DNA of 64,000 nucleotides from Ewingella americana (GCF_006438725.1 NZ_RCZD01000017.1:5482-69481); one strand, 5' to 3'; numbered from the stretch's first letter, positions 36,546 to 45,192 are shown. Notes: generated from the sequence alone by a model not told the origin. Made by a program: numbers and translations.

Positions 36546-37784
36546 ATGCTGGATATTACGACACTCGGACAAATCAACCCGCCAACCCGTCTGCTGATGG
36601 GGCCGGGGCCAATCAACGCTGACCCGCGTGTGCTGCGGGCGATGAGCAGCCAGCTGATCGGCCAGTACGATCCGGTGATGACCGGCTACATGAACGAGGT
36701 GATGGCGCTGTATCGTGCGCTGTACAAAACCGACAATCAGTGGACCTTCCTGATCGACGGTACGTCACGCGCCGGTATCGAAGCGGTGCTGCTGTCGGGC
36801 ATTCGCCCCGGCGACAAAGTGCTGGTGCCGGTGTTTGGCCGTTTCGGCCATCTGCTGTGTGAAATCGCCCGCCGCTGCCGCGCCGAAGTGCACACCCTTG
36901 AAGTGCCGTGGGGCGAAGTGTTTGACCCGCAGCAGATCGAAGATGCCATCAAATCCGTGAAACCGCGCTGGCTGCTGACCGTGCAGGGCGACACCTCCAC
37001 CACCATGTTGCAGCCGCTGGAACAGCTCGGTGAGATGTGTCGCCGCCACGGCGTGCTGTTCTACTCCGATGCCACGGCCTCCTTCGCCGGTAACCCGATG
37101 GAAACTGATGCCTGGGGTCTGGACGCCGTCTCCGCCGGTTTGCAGAAATGCCTCGGCGGCCCGTCGGGCAGTTCGCCGGTCACCATCAGCCCGCGTTTTG
37201 CAGAGCAGATCCGCCGGCGTAAATGTGTCGAAGAAGGGATCCGCACGGCTGACCACGCTGACGGCGACGAGGAGATGATCTACTCCAACTATTTCGATCT
37301 CGGCATGATCATGGATTACTGGGGCCCTGAGCGTCTGAACCACCATACCGAAGCGACCAGCATGCTGTTTGCTGCCCGCGAATGTGCCCGCGTTATTCTC
37401 GAAGAAGGTCTGGATAACAGCATCGCACGCCACAAACTGCACGGCGGCGCGCTGCTGGCGGGGATTCAGGGGATGGGGCTGGAAGTATTCGGCGACCTGA
37501 ATCACCGCATGAACAACGTGCTTGGCGTGGTCATTCCGCAGGGCATTCATGGCGAACAGGTGCGCCAGATGATGCTGAACGATTTCTCGATTGAGATCGG
37601 CACGTCGTTTGGTCCGCTGGCGGGCAAAATCTGGCGTATCGGCACCATGGGTTACAACGCGCGCAAAGACTGCGTGTTGCAGACGCTGGTGGCGCTGGAA
37701 GCGGTCTTACACCGTCTGGGCTATGCGTCGAAATACGGCGCAGGCTCGCAGGCCGCCTGGGATCATTACGCAGGAGGTCAGTAA
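36546..37784 (+). CDS. hpxJ: (S)-ureidoglycine-glyoxylate aminotransferase (HpxJ, PucG-like)
   Basis: A 412-residue class V PLP aminotransferase. LMGPGPINADPRVLRAMS, the PLP-holding DATASFAG and the Lys-containing SAGLQKCLGGPSG match the PucG/UGXT group. It transfers the amino group of ureidoglycine to glyoxylate, giving oxalurate and glycine, which feeds the HpxWXYZ branch. It overlaps hpxK by one base. Confidence 0.87.
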   Translation: MLDITTLGQINPPTRLLMGPGPINADPRVLRAMSSQLIGQYDPVMTGYMNEVMALYRALYKTDNQWTFLIDGTSRAGIEAVLLSGIRPGDKVLVPVFGRFGHLLCEIARRCRAEVHTLEVPWGEVFDPQQIEDAIKSVKPRWLLTVQGDTSTTMLQPLEQLGEMCRRHGVLFYSDATASFAGNPMETDAWGLDAVSAGLQKCLGGPSGSSPVTISPRFAEQIRRRKCVEEGIRTADHADGDEEMIYSNYFDLGMIMDYWGPERLNHHTEATSMLFAARECARVILEEGLDNSIARHKLHGGALLAGIQGMGLEVFGDLNHRMNNVLGVVIPQGIHGEQVRQMMLNDFSIEIGTSFGPLAGKIWRIGTMGYNARKDCVLQTLVALEAVLHRLGYASKYGAGSQAAWDHYAGGQ

Positions 37785-39058
37785 TGGCAGAAGCCTTTAC
37801 GCTGGCTGCGGTTTCCGCCAGCGCCGCCCGGGCGGCAGAGCGGGTGATGGCGCGCTGCGACGCACTCGCAGCCATCAGCGAAACGCCGGGTCAACTGACC
37901 CGCGTGTATCTTTCGCCTGAACATTTACAGGCCAACCGTCTGGTCGGCGAATGGATGGCGGCCGCCGGGATGCGCGTCTGGCAGGACAGCGTCGGTAATA
38001 TCTGCGGTCGCTACGAAGGGTGTGATCCTTCCGCGCCTGCGTTGCTACTCGGTTCGCATCTCGACAGCGTGCGTAATGCGGGGCGTTACGATGGCCCGCT
38101 CGGCGTACTGACCGCGTTGGAAGTGGTTTCGCATCTGCATCAGAACGCGATCCGCCTGCCGATGGCGGTGGAAATTGTCGGGTTCTGCGACGAAGAGGGC
38201 ACGCGGTTTGGTATCACACTGCTTGGCAGCCGTGGGCTCACCGGCACCTGGCCTGCTGACTGGCTGGAGCGCAAAGACGCGCAGGGCATTTCCGTCGCCG
38301 AAGCGATGCTCCGTGTTGGGCTGGAGCCGCTGCACATCGGCGCGTCACAGCGTGCGGTCAGCGATTTTTGCGCCTATCTGGAATGTCACATCGAGCAGGG
38401 ACCCTGTCTGCAAAGCGCGGATATGCCGCTCGGCGTGGTCACTGCGATCAACGGCGCACGCCGCCTGAACTGCCGTTTCACCGGCCACGCCGGCCATGCC
38501 GGAACCGTGCCGATGGGCCAGCGTCAGGACGCTCTGACCGCCGCCGCCGAATGGACGCTGGCGATCGAGAGCATGACCACCGCCAGCGGTCACCATCTGG
38601 TCGCGACCGTCGGCACGCTGGAGTGCCTGCCGGGCGCGGTGAATGTCATTCCGGGGCAGGTAAAACTGTCCCTCGACGTGCGCGGCCCGCGTGATGAGGC
38701 GTTATGCGCACTGCTGAAAGTCTTGCTGGCGAAAGGCCATGAGATTGCCGCCCGGCGTGGGCTGACGTTTGATGCCGAGCAGTTTTACGGCATCAGCGCG
38801 ACGGAGTGCGACCAGGGTTTACAGCACCGTCTGAACCAGAGCGTCCTACAGTTACAGGGGCGGGCGATGTCATTGCCAAGCGGTGCCGGGCACGACGCGA
38901 TTGCTATCGCCGAATGCTGGCCGGTCGGCATGCTGTTTGTGCGCTGTAAGGACGGGATCAGCCATCACCCTGATGAGTCCGTCACCGCCAGCGACGTCGC
39001 GTTTGCGGTGCAGGCGTATATCAATACGGTGCTGAGTTTCGACGAGGGGCATTTATGA
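37784..39058 (+). CDS. hpxK: Allantoate amidohydrolase (HpxK, M20 family)
   Basis: A 424-residue M20/M28-type hydrolase. Metal ligands are in GSHLDSVRNAGRYDGPLG, CDEEGTRFG and CHIEQGP, with a late His in GISHHPDES. It converts allantoate to ureidoglycine, ammonia and CO2. The start is TAATG with hpxJ; the stop overlaps uraD (ATGA). Confidence 0.88.
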   Translation: MAEAFTLAAVSASAARAAERVMARCDALAAISETPGQLTRVYLSPEHLQANRLVGEWMAAAGMRVWQDSVGNICGRYEGCDPSAPALLLGSHLDSVRNAGRYDGPLGVLTALEVVSHLHQNAIRLPMAVEIVGFCDEEGTRFGITLLGSRGLTGTWPADWLERKDAQGISVAEAMLRVGLEPLHIGASQRAVSDFCAYLECHIEQGPCLQSADMPLGVVTAINGARRLNCRFTGHAGHAGTVPMGQRQDALTAAAEWTLAIESMTTASGHHLVATVGTLECLPGAVNVIPGQVKLSLDVRGPRDEALCALLKVLLAKGHEIAARRGLTFDAEQFYGISATECDQGLQHRLNQSVLQLQGRAMSLPSGAGHDAIAIAECWPVGMLFVRCKDGISHHPDESVTASDVAFAVQAYINTVLSFDEGHL

Positions 39059-39549
39059 CGCTCGATGAATTTAACGCGCTGTCGGAATTCGAGGCGGTCG
39101 CGCTGCTGCGCCCGTTGGTTAATCTTCCTGCCTGGGCAAAACAGGTCAGCGATGGACGGCCCTATTCCTCCACGGAACGGTTGATGCAGTGCGCAGAAGC
39201 CGCCTGCCAGCACTGGCAGGCGCAAGACCTGACCCAGGCGCTGGCGGCCCATCCGCGTATCGGTGAACGTGCTGCGGGATCCAGCAAAGAAGCGCAGCTT
39301 TCACGGGGCGAACAGGCGACGCTAAACATCAGCCATCAGCAGGTTATCGATGCGCTGCGCGATGGCAATTTGCGCTACGAGCAGCGTTTCGGGCAGGTGT
39401 TTTTGATTCGTGCCAAGGGGCGCAGCTCGCAGGAGATACTCGAAAACCTGCAACGGCGGTTATTGAATTCGCCGGAAACCGAAGATCAGGAGACCGCGCA
39501 ACAATTAAAAGAGATCACCCTGCTGCGCTTAAAGGAGATATTTCAATAA
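39055..39549 (+). CDS. uraD: OHCU decarboxylase
   Basis: A 164-residue all-helical enzyme that decarboxylates 2-oxo-4-hydroxy-4-carboxy-5-ureidoimidazoline to (S)-allantoin. AHPRIGER contains the active His, and QAT/RYEQRFGQVFLIRAKGRS is the other family block. In Klebsiella it is in a separate urate operon; here it is joined to hpxFGHIJK by a four-base overlap. Confidence 0.92.
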   Translation: MTLDEFNALSEFEAVALLRPLVNLPAWAKQVSDGRPYSSTERLMQCAEAACQHWQAQDLTQALAAHPRIGERAAGSSKEAQLSRGEQATLNISHQQVIDALRDGNLRYEQRFGQVFLIRAKGRSSQEILENLQRRLLNSPETEDQETAQQLKEITLLRLKEIFQ

Positions 39550-39884
39550 TGACTAAGATCACCACGCATATTCTCGATACGTCATTAGGTCAGCCCGCAG
39601 CCAATGTGCGTGTCTGGTTGGAAAAGGTAGACGGCCAGAACATCACCCTGATGGGTGAAACGCAAACCGATGCCGATGGCCGTGCTGCCAAATTAACGCC
39701 GGAGCCGGTGGCGTCAGGCCGTTACCGGCTTTGCGCGGATATCGGTGCATATTTTGCCGCCACCGGACGGGAGACGCTTTATCACTCGGCGATCATCGAT
39801 GTGATGATTTCCGGCGAACAGGCGCATTACCACTTGCCGCTGCTTATCAGCCCCTATGCCTATTCCAGCTATAGAGGCTCTTAA
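39549..39884 (+). CDS. uraH: 5-hydroxyisourate hydrolase (transthyretin-like)
   Basis: A 111-residue transthyretin-related protein ending in the diagnostic YRGS. The other catalytic blocks are THILDTSLGQPA, with the active His, and LPLLISPYAYSSYRGS. It hydrolyses 5-hydroxyisourate to OHCU. It shares TAATG with uraD. No urate oxidase gene is present in the window, so the substrate must come from an enzyme encoded elsewhere. Confidence 0.95.
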   Translation: MTKITTHILDTSLGQPAANVRVWLEKVDGQNITLMGETQTDADGRAAKLTPEPVASGRYRLCADIGAYFAATGRETLYHSAIIDVMISGEQAHYHLPLLISPYAYSSYRGS

Positions 39885-39895
39885 TTTCCACCGTT

Positions 39896-41167
39896 TCAGC
39901 CCATCAATAAATAGGGTTGTTTCAGCCGCACGCTTTTGGTCAGCGCGACGTGGCTGACGTCCCGCTCCCCGTTACACTGGCGGACCTGTTGCAGGAACGC
40001 CATCAGCAGCGGGTTAGGGCGTTCGCGGCGCGACTGTAAATCAGGCTGGGCCTGAATGCCGACAAAGAACGGATGATCATGCAGTTCGATGGCGTCGGCG
40101 CTCTGGCCCATCTCATCGCTGCCGCTGATGCGCAGACCGGCCACGTGCAGTTCATCCAGCAGTTGCGGGTTCAGGCTCCAGCGCTGGTTATAACGCAGGT
40201 TGGCTTTGCTGCCCAGCCACTGTTCGATACGGCTGCCCGCTTTGCTGTACATCCACTGATTGCCGAGCCGCTGTTGCGGCGGATTACCCAGCGGCAGGCT
40301 GGTTTGCAGCGTATTCAGTGTGGAAGGGCCATGCATCACCACGCGGTCCTGCCCCAATACCTGCTGGCCCAGCGCGGCCACCATCAGATGCATCCCCTGA
40401 TTAATTCCCAACAGCGGTACGCGGTTTTCCAGCGCCCAGGCGGTGACTGCCAGCTGTCCGGCCAGCGGGTTTTCCCCGGCGCTGTTGAGTACGCCTGGCA
40501 AGAGAATACCGTCGACGTCAAACAGCGTGCAGTCGAGCTGGCTGCCAATCAGGTTTGGCGTGACGTAAACCACCTCAATGCTCAATGCCAGTGCATCGGT
40601 AGCATCTCCCAGTGCAGCGAGCATCGCCGGATAGCTGTCGCGGTGCTCGGCAACATCACCGACTAACGCCAGGCGCAGTTTTTTTCCGGTGCGCATCACT
40701 GGCTGGGAAACCGACCCGAGCGCCCAGCGTCCGAAGGCGTCGCGCGCCCAACCATTGCTGCGTATTTTGCCGGTGGTGGTGTCTTCGAGCTGGAACTTAT
40801 TTTGCTGTTTTACCACCCGTAATGACTCCACTGTGATGCCATTTTCTGCGGCCAGTAGGGCCAGTTCCTGGCTCATTGGCTGCGTGGAGGGCACCACGAT
40901 ATCTTCTCTTAATGCGCGCTTTATCAAGGTGTTAAGGTCTGATTCTGCACCCGCATCGCGTCCGGTCAGGCGTTCAAGCCACACCAGCCCGCTGGTCAGT
41001 TGATGCCCCTGCGCGGTGACGTGCTGACGCGCATTGGCAAAGCGTTTTGCATCATGAGTGACGGGCAGGTGACACAGCGGCAACGCACGCAGTTCAGCAA
41101 GTATCGCGGCCATCGCACCGTACAAAGCCGGTTCGGGCGTGGGGTGAGCAATAAAGGTGATCGTCAT
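39896..41167 (-). CDS. CTP synthase-like class I glutamine amidotransferase lacking catalytic residues
   Basis: A 423-residue protein. Residues about 162-395 align with the glutaminase domain of CTP synthase: LRLALVGDVAEHRDSY, ENRVPLLGINQGMHLM, RYNQRWSLNPQLLDEL and HPFFVGIQAQPDLQS. The nucleophile Cys of GICLGMQ is Asn256, and the His-Glu of FHPE are Gln374 and Asp376, so glutamine hydrolysis is not expected. Residues 1-160 are not recognised and are not the CTP synthase amidoligase domain. AGAGG precedes the ATG, and a sigma-54-like promoter lies 40 bp upstream. It ends 11 bp from uraH. Function unknown; a ligand-binding or purine-linked role is only a guess. Confidence 0.8.
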   Translation of the reverse strand: MTITFIAHPTPEPALYGAMAAILAELRALPLCHLPVTHDAKRFANARQHVTAQGHQLTSGLVWLERLTGRDAGAESDLNTLIKRALREDIVVPSTQPMSQELALLAAENGITVESLRVVKQQNKFQLEDTTTGKIRSNGWARDAFGRWALGSVSQPVMRTGKKLRLALVGDVAEHRDSYPAMLAALGDATDALALSIEVVYVTPNLIGSQLDCTLFDVDGILLPGVLNSAGENPLAGQLAVTAWALENRVPLLGINQGMHLMVAALGQQVLGQDRVVMHGPSTLNTLQTSLPLGNPPQQRLGNQWMYSKAGSRIEQWLGSKANLRYNQRWSLNPQLLDELHVAGLRISGSDEMGQSADAIELHDHPFFVGIQAQPDLQSRRERPNPLLMAFLQQVRQCNGERDVSHVALTKSVRLKQPYLLMG

Positions 41168-41206
41168 CAGTAAGCCTCTGTCAGATGTTTTAGCGGAGGG
41201 ATTTAA

Positions 41207-41222
41207 TGCAAGAAGCGATCCA
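41207..41222 (-). promoter_or_regulatory. Candidate sigma-54 promoter for the inactive amidotransferase gene
   Basis: Minus-strand TGGATCGCTTCTTGCA keeps TGG, the C-G at the end of the -24 box, N4 and a full TTGCA, with GG and GC ten bases apart. It is about 40 bp upstream of the start codon, leaving room for a short leader with the AGAGG ribosome binding site. Confidence 0.6.
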
Positions 41223-41357
41223 GAGTGCGCGGTGGGTTTGTAAAACGCGGGGCCGGTTTACCCTCTGTTCAGAGGTTTTCCGGCGAAAAAATCATTCAGT
41301 GAGTTGATAGTAAAAGACATTTATCCGGGAATATTAAAGATAAGTTTTCGTATGCAG

Positions 41358-41388
41358 AAAAGAGGCTGAAATTGATTCGGCCTCTTTG
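41358..41388. terminator. Terminator downstream of the 305-residue protein gene
   Basis: Inverted repeat AAAGAGGCTGAA/TTCGGCCTCTTT just after the stop at 41396 on the minus strand. It carries A residues on one side and TTTGTT on the other, so it may act in either direction. Confidence 0.6.
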
Positions 41389-41395
41389 TTATGTT

Positions 41396-42313
41396 TTATG
41401 CTGGATAATCTACGATCTTCATTGTGTTAAAACTATTGGTTTGCGATACGGTAAAGTCACCGTAATTCCCTAAATTATCAAGGATGCGGAAGGTCAGTGG
41501 ATTATCGAAGGTATCACTCAATGGATTATCAGTCAGCGCTGCTGAAATCCTCGTGAAGGTAACCTGACCTGGATAATTATTGACGGTAATATCGTAATTA
41601 TCTATTGCCGTGGCGGACTGAACGCTAATAGTCTGCGTTTTATTTGCATCCAGCGGCCATGCATAAAGCTGTTGTGTGCTGGCAGATGTGTTTCTCTGTG
41701 CAAAAATATTCATTGAACCGTATCTCCATTCCACCGCCACGATAGGGTTTCCATTTTTCAGACTCAGATAATAGTTATCCTGGTCAATGGTTACACCATC
41801 GGGATATTTCGGAGAGTCTGAAGTGTTTTGCTGTGTAAAACTCACGTCAGCAAGTTTATAACGCGAAGGCGCAATACCCAGGCACTGTATATGGCTATCA
41901 AACTCGGTGGAGTGAGTTGATACAGTACTTTCGTCCGGGAGGAGGATCATGGCTCCAATAGATACAGGGGTTTCTACTACTGTGGTCACCCAAAAACGGA
42001 ACGACTGGACATCACTGAGTGGCCCTGGTGTGGTAGTTAATGTGTTATCCGCCAGTGTGTGAGTATAGATATTTTCTATTTCACTGATGGACCAGTCATA
42101 GCTGAATCGGGCAGCATTATTATAATCGATAAGATTTAATTTGTTTTTATCAAATTCGGTTAATTTAACCGGGTAGCCATTTTCGTCAACCACCTTAATA
42201 TCGACGATGATCTCCGCCTGCATATTTCCATTAGCAAGGATTTCCACCGGCGTTGCCCCTGATGGCGTTCTTACGGAAAACATCTCTACTTTGCTCCAGG
42301 TTGATCTTGACAT
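41396..42313 (-). CDS. Unrecognised 305-residue protein
   Basis: I do not recognise this protein. It has no signal peptide or membrane segment, is rich in Asn, Thr, Ser and Asp, and reads as mostly beta strand. Segments such as EIIVDIKVVDENGYPVKLTEF resemble bacterial immunoglobulin-like repeats. It is preceded by AGAGGT and has its own terminator, so it is expressed alone. Codon use is more AT-rich than that of the catabolic genes next to it, suggesting recent acquisition. A cytoplasmic inclusion, lectin or contact-dependent protein are possibilities without direct support. Confidence 0.65.
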   Translation of the reverse strand: MSRSTWSKVEMFSVRTPSGATPVEILANGNMQAEIIVDIKVVDENGYPVKLTEFDKNKLNLIDYNNAARFSYDWSISEIENIYTHTLADNTLTTTPGPLSDVQSFRFWVTTVVETPVSIGAMILLPDESTVSTHSTEFDSHIQCLGIAPSRYKLADVSFTQQNTSDSPKYPDGVTIDQDNYYLSLKNGNPIVAVEWRYGSMNIFAQRNTSASTQQLYAWPLDANKTQTISVQSATAIDNYDITVNNYPGQVTFTRISAALTDNPLSDTFDNPLTFRILDNLGNYGDFTVSQTNSFNTMKIVDYPA

Positions 42314-42653
42314 GGTAATACCTCTTTCTCAATGGAATTTAGGTTAATTGAATTTTTGTTAAACTCGCCGTTTAATATGGTTTTCGAAAAGAGGTTTTGC
42401 ACATCATTTGTAATAAATTATTTTAATGATGTATTTTAAATGGCGTTTTTAAATAATCTATTATTTCTAATTTCATAGAGTGGCTGTGTTATATCGATTT
42501 TGCACGTTTACTTTTTCTTCATTTCCTTACTGTTTTTACAACCCGAAAAACCTGAAGCTTGCGCACCGTTTGCAACACAAAAGGCCATGTGGTGATGAGC
42601 TTAAAGCGCTAAGCTCAGCGCAGATTGTTCTCATAACCCATTAAGGAAGCATC
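42314..42653. other. AT-rich spacer between two divergent genes
   Basis: About 340 bp rich in A and T with no frame of its own. It must hold the promoters of the unrecognised protein gene (minus strand) and of the DUF1993 gene (plus strand). No distinct operator or repeat was identified. Confidence 0.5.
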
Positions 42654-43163
42654 ATGTCAGCATCACTTTACGGCAGCACAGCAGCGCAGTTTGTTCGTGG
42701 TTTACATAATCTTTCAGCATTGCTGGAGAAAGGCGCGGCCTGGGCTAAGGAAAGCGGAACATCGGAAGAGAGCGTACTGAATACCCGCCTGGCGGAAGAT
42801 ATGTACCCGCTGATGCGTCAGGTGCAGATCGTCAGTGATATGTCGAAAGGGGCGGTGGCGCGTCTGGCTGGGGTGACACCGCCAGCGATGGAAGATACCG
42901 AAACCACGTTTGCTGAACTGCAGGCACGTATCGCTAAAACCATCAGCTTTATCGAAAGCGTTAAACCCGAACAGCTGGACGGTGATGACTCACGCCCAAT
43001 CACCGTTAAAGGCCGCAATGCGGAGCATAACTTTACGGCTCACAGCTATGTGATGAGCTTTGCCATCCCGAACTTCTATTTCCACGTCACCACCGCCTAT
43101 AACATCCTGCGTCATCTGGGCGTGAAGTTGGGGAAATCAGATTTCCTCGGCGAAATTAAATAA
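42654..43163 (+). CDS. DUF1993 family protein
   Basis: A 169-residue protein of the DUF1993 family, predicted to be a four-helix bundle of the DinB-like type. Typical parts are ARLAGVTPPAMEDTETTFAELQARI and SYVMSFAIPNFYFHVTTAYNILR. Function unknown. It is monocistronic, with AAGGAAGC before the ATG and a terminator after it. Confidence 0.85.
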   Translation: MSASLYGSTAAQFVRGLHNLSALLEKGAAWAKESGTSEESVLNTRLAEDMYPLMRQVQIVSDMSKGAVARLAGVTPPAMEDTETTFAELQARIAKTISFIESVKPEQLDGDDSRPITVKGRNAEHNFTAHSYVMSFAIPNFYFHVTTAYNILRHLGVKLGKSDFLGEIK

Positions 43164-43174
43164 TATTGCTTCTT

Positions 43175-43205
43175 CCCGGCCAGTCTCCTGGCCGGGGATC
43201 TTTCT
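43175..43205 (+). terminator. Terminator of the DUF1993 gene
   Basis: A perfect 9-bp stem CCCGGCCAG/CTGGCCGGG with TCTC loop, followed by a T-rich GATCTTTCTT. It lies between convergent genes. Confidence 0.75.
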
Positions 43206-43978
43206 TATTCCTGATGCGAAAAACTGTCAGCATCGCGCCACGCCGGGAAAGCCTCGCGGTATTGCTGTAAGGCTTCCAGCGAGAGTTCAGCGTTCAGCAC
43301 AATGGCCGCCCCCGGTTCTGCGCGGGCCAGATCTTCACCCTGCGGGTTGATAATCACGCTGTCGCCGCTGTAATGATGGCCATAATCGTCATCCCCGACG
43401 CGGTTGCATCCGGCCACGTAAGCCTGATTTTCAATCGCGCGGGCGGTAAGCAGTGCCGACCAGTGACGGCTGCGCGGTGCAGGCCAGTTGGCGACGTACA
43501 GCGCCAGATCGTAATCTTGCTGATTGCGTGACCACACCGGAAAACGCAGGTCATAACAGACCTGTGGCAGAATACGCCAGCCGCGCCACTCGACGATTTC
43601 ACGCCGTTTCCCCGCTACATAATAGTTGTGCTCACCGGCCATGCGGAACAGGTGACGCTTATCGTAAAAATGCATTTTTCCCTCTGGTTCAACCAGCAGG
43701 AAACGGTTCACTGCGCCGGTTTCTGTGGTCAGCGCCACGCTGCCGCCGACCAGCGCATTCAATTCTTTTGCCCACTGGTGTAACCACTCAATCACCCGGC
43801 TTTCTAGCAGGGCGCGGTCCGGCGCCTGCATGGCAAAGCCGGTGGTGAACATTTCCGGCAGAATAATCACATCACGCCCGGTCAGGGCAGGCAGCAGACT
43901 GTCGAAGTGAGCGAGGTTAGCCTCACCATCCAGCCAGACTAAGGGTTGCTGTAACAGGGAAAGTTTTAAAGTTGACAC
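43205..43978 (-). CDS. yafV: Omega-amidase (YafV / MtnU)
   Basis: A 257-residue nitrilase-superfamily enzyme with the Glu-Lys-Cys triad in ILPEMFTTGFA, YDKRHLFRMAGE and PQVCYDLRFPVWSR. Omega-amidases hydrolyse alpha-ketoglutaramate made by glutamine transaminases. The GTG start at 43978 overlaps the end of mtnE by 13 bp, so the enzyme is made with the transaminase whose by-product it removes. A longer reading to 44026 would extend into mtnE. Confidence 0.88.
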   Translation of the reverse strand: MSTLKLSLLQQPLVWLDGEANLAHFDSLLPALTGRDVIILPEMFTTGFAMQAPDRALLESRVIEWLHQWAKELNALVGGSVALTTETGAVNRFLLVEPEGKMHFYDKRHLFRMAGEHNYYVAGKRREIVEWRGWRILPQVCYDLRFPVWSRNQQDYDLALYVANWPAPRSRHWSALLTARAIENQAYVAGCNRVGDDDYGHHYSGDSVIINPQGEDLARAEPGAAIVLNAELSLEALQQYREAFPAWRDADSFSHQE

Positions 43979-45126
43979 AGGCGCTCCGCAGCGGCGTCCA
44001 GCGTGGCTTCCTGTTTGGCAAAGCACAGCCGGATCAATTTATGGGGGAAGGGCGCGGCACAAAATACTGACATCGGAATGGCCGCCACACCGACATGTTC
44101 GGTCAGCCAGTGGCAGAAGGCAACATCATCGAGATCAGAAACGTCGCTGTAATCGACCAGCAGGAAATAGGTGCCCGCACCCGGCAGCACTTTCAGGCGG
44201 CTGTTGGCCAGCCCCTGCGCCAGCCGGTCACGTTTAGCCTGATAAAACGCGGGAAGTTCCTGCCAGTGCTCAGGGTGCTCACGCAGCATATCGGCCAGCG
44301 CCAGCTGAACCGGCGTGGTGATAGAAAACGTCAGATACTGATGCACTTTGCGCAGCTCTGCGCTGATAACCGCCGGTGCCACGCAGTAACCCACGCGCCA
44401 GCCGGTCATATGGAAGGTTTTGCCGAAGGAGGAGACCGCAATGGCGCGCTGGCGCAGTTGCGGGTGGCGCAGCACGCTGGCGTGGCCCTCTTTAGCGAAG
44501 CAAATGTGCTCGTAGACTTCATCACTGAGTACGAAAATATTGCGATCTGCAATGCGCAGCCACAGTTGCTCAACGTCGTCATGGCTCCAGGCGGTGGCCG
44601 ACGGATTGTGCGGCGTATTGATGATCACCAGTTTGGTGCGATCGCTCAGGTTATCGGCGAAGGTGGCCCAGTCGACTTTAAATTCGGGCGGTTGCAGCTG
44701 GATGCGTTTCATCACACCGCCTGCCAACTGGACGGCCGGTGCGTAGCAGTCGTAGCTTGGGTCAAATGCCACCACTTCATCACCCGGCCCGACCAGCGCG
44801 GTGATGGCGATGTACAGCGCTTCAGTGGCCCCGGCGGTAATGGTGATGTCGCGGGTGGCATCCGGCGCGTAGCCGTAAATCTGTTCGGTTTTGGCCGCAA
44901 TGGCTTCGCGCAGTGCGGCGGTGCCGGTCATCGGTGCGTACTGGTTTGCGCCCTGGCTGACATGATGGGCCAGCCGTTGTTTCAAAAAGTCGGGACCGTC
45001 AAAATCAGGGAAGCCCTGCGACAGGTTGATGGCGTTGTGCTGCTGCGCTAAGGCACTCATCTGGGTAAAAATCGTGACGCCTGACGCGGGAAGTTTGCTC
45101 TGGGGAATTAACGCTGCTGTGCTCAT
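43966..45126 (-). CDS. mtnE: Methionine aminotransferase (MtnE, YbdL-like)
   Basis: A 386-residue class I/II PLP aminotransferase with NTPHNPSATAWS, LSDEVYEHICF and the PLP Lys in SSFGKTFHMTGWRVGY. It resembles E. coli YbdL, which prefers methionine. It would transaminate 4-methylthio-2-oxobutyrate, the last methionine salvage step, using glutamine. It is divergent from mtnB, with MetJ-like sites between them. Confidence 0.88.
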   Translation of the reverse strand: MSTAALIPQSKLPASGVTIFTQMSALAQQHNAINLSQGFPDFDGPDFLKQRLAHHVSQGANQYAPMTGTAALREAIAAKTEQIYGYAPDATRDITITAGATEALYIAITALVGPGDEVVAFDPSYDCYAPAVQLAGGVMKRIQLQPPEFKVDWATFADNLSDRTKLVIINTPHNPSATAWSHDDVEQLWLRIADRNIFVLSDEVYEHICFAKEGHASVLRHPQLRQRAIAVSSFGKTFHMTGWRVGYCVAPAVISAELRKVHQYLTFSITTPVQLALADMLREHPEHWQELPAFYQAKRDRLAQGLANSRLKVLPGAGTYFLLVDYSDVSDLDDVAFCHWLTEHVGVAAIPMSVFCAAPFPHKLIRLCFAKQEATLDAAAERLCQL

Positions 45127-45192
45127 AGCGGGGCCTGTCTTGCGGACGTATGTTGCTCACGATGATAACACGATGTTAAGATTTGGCAATCG

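Noticed and set aside
39896-41167. Annotation as CTP synthase
   Set aside because: The amidoligase domain is absent and the glutaminase Cys and His are missing; pyrG would also be expected elsewhere, next to eno.
23886-41395. A tRNA-integrated genomic island with attachment sites
   Set aside because: No integrase and no repeat of the tRNA-Asp 3' end was seen at the other side, so site-specific integration is not supported.
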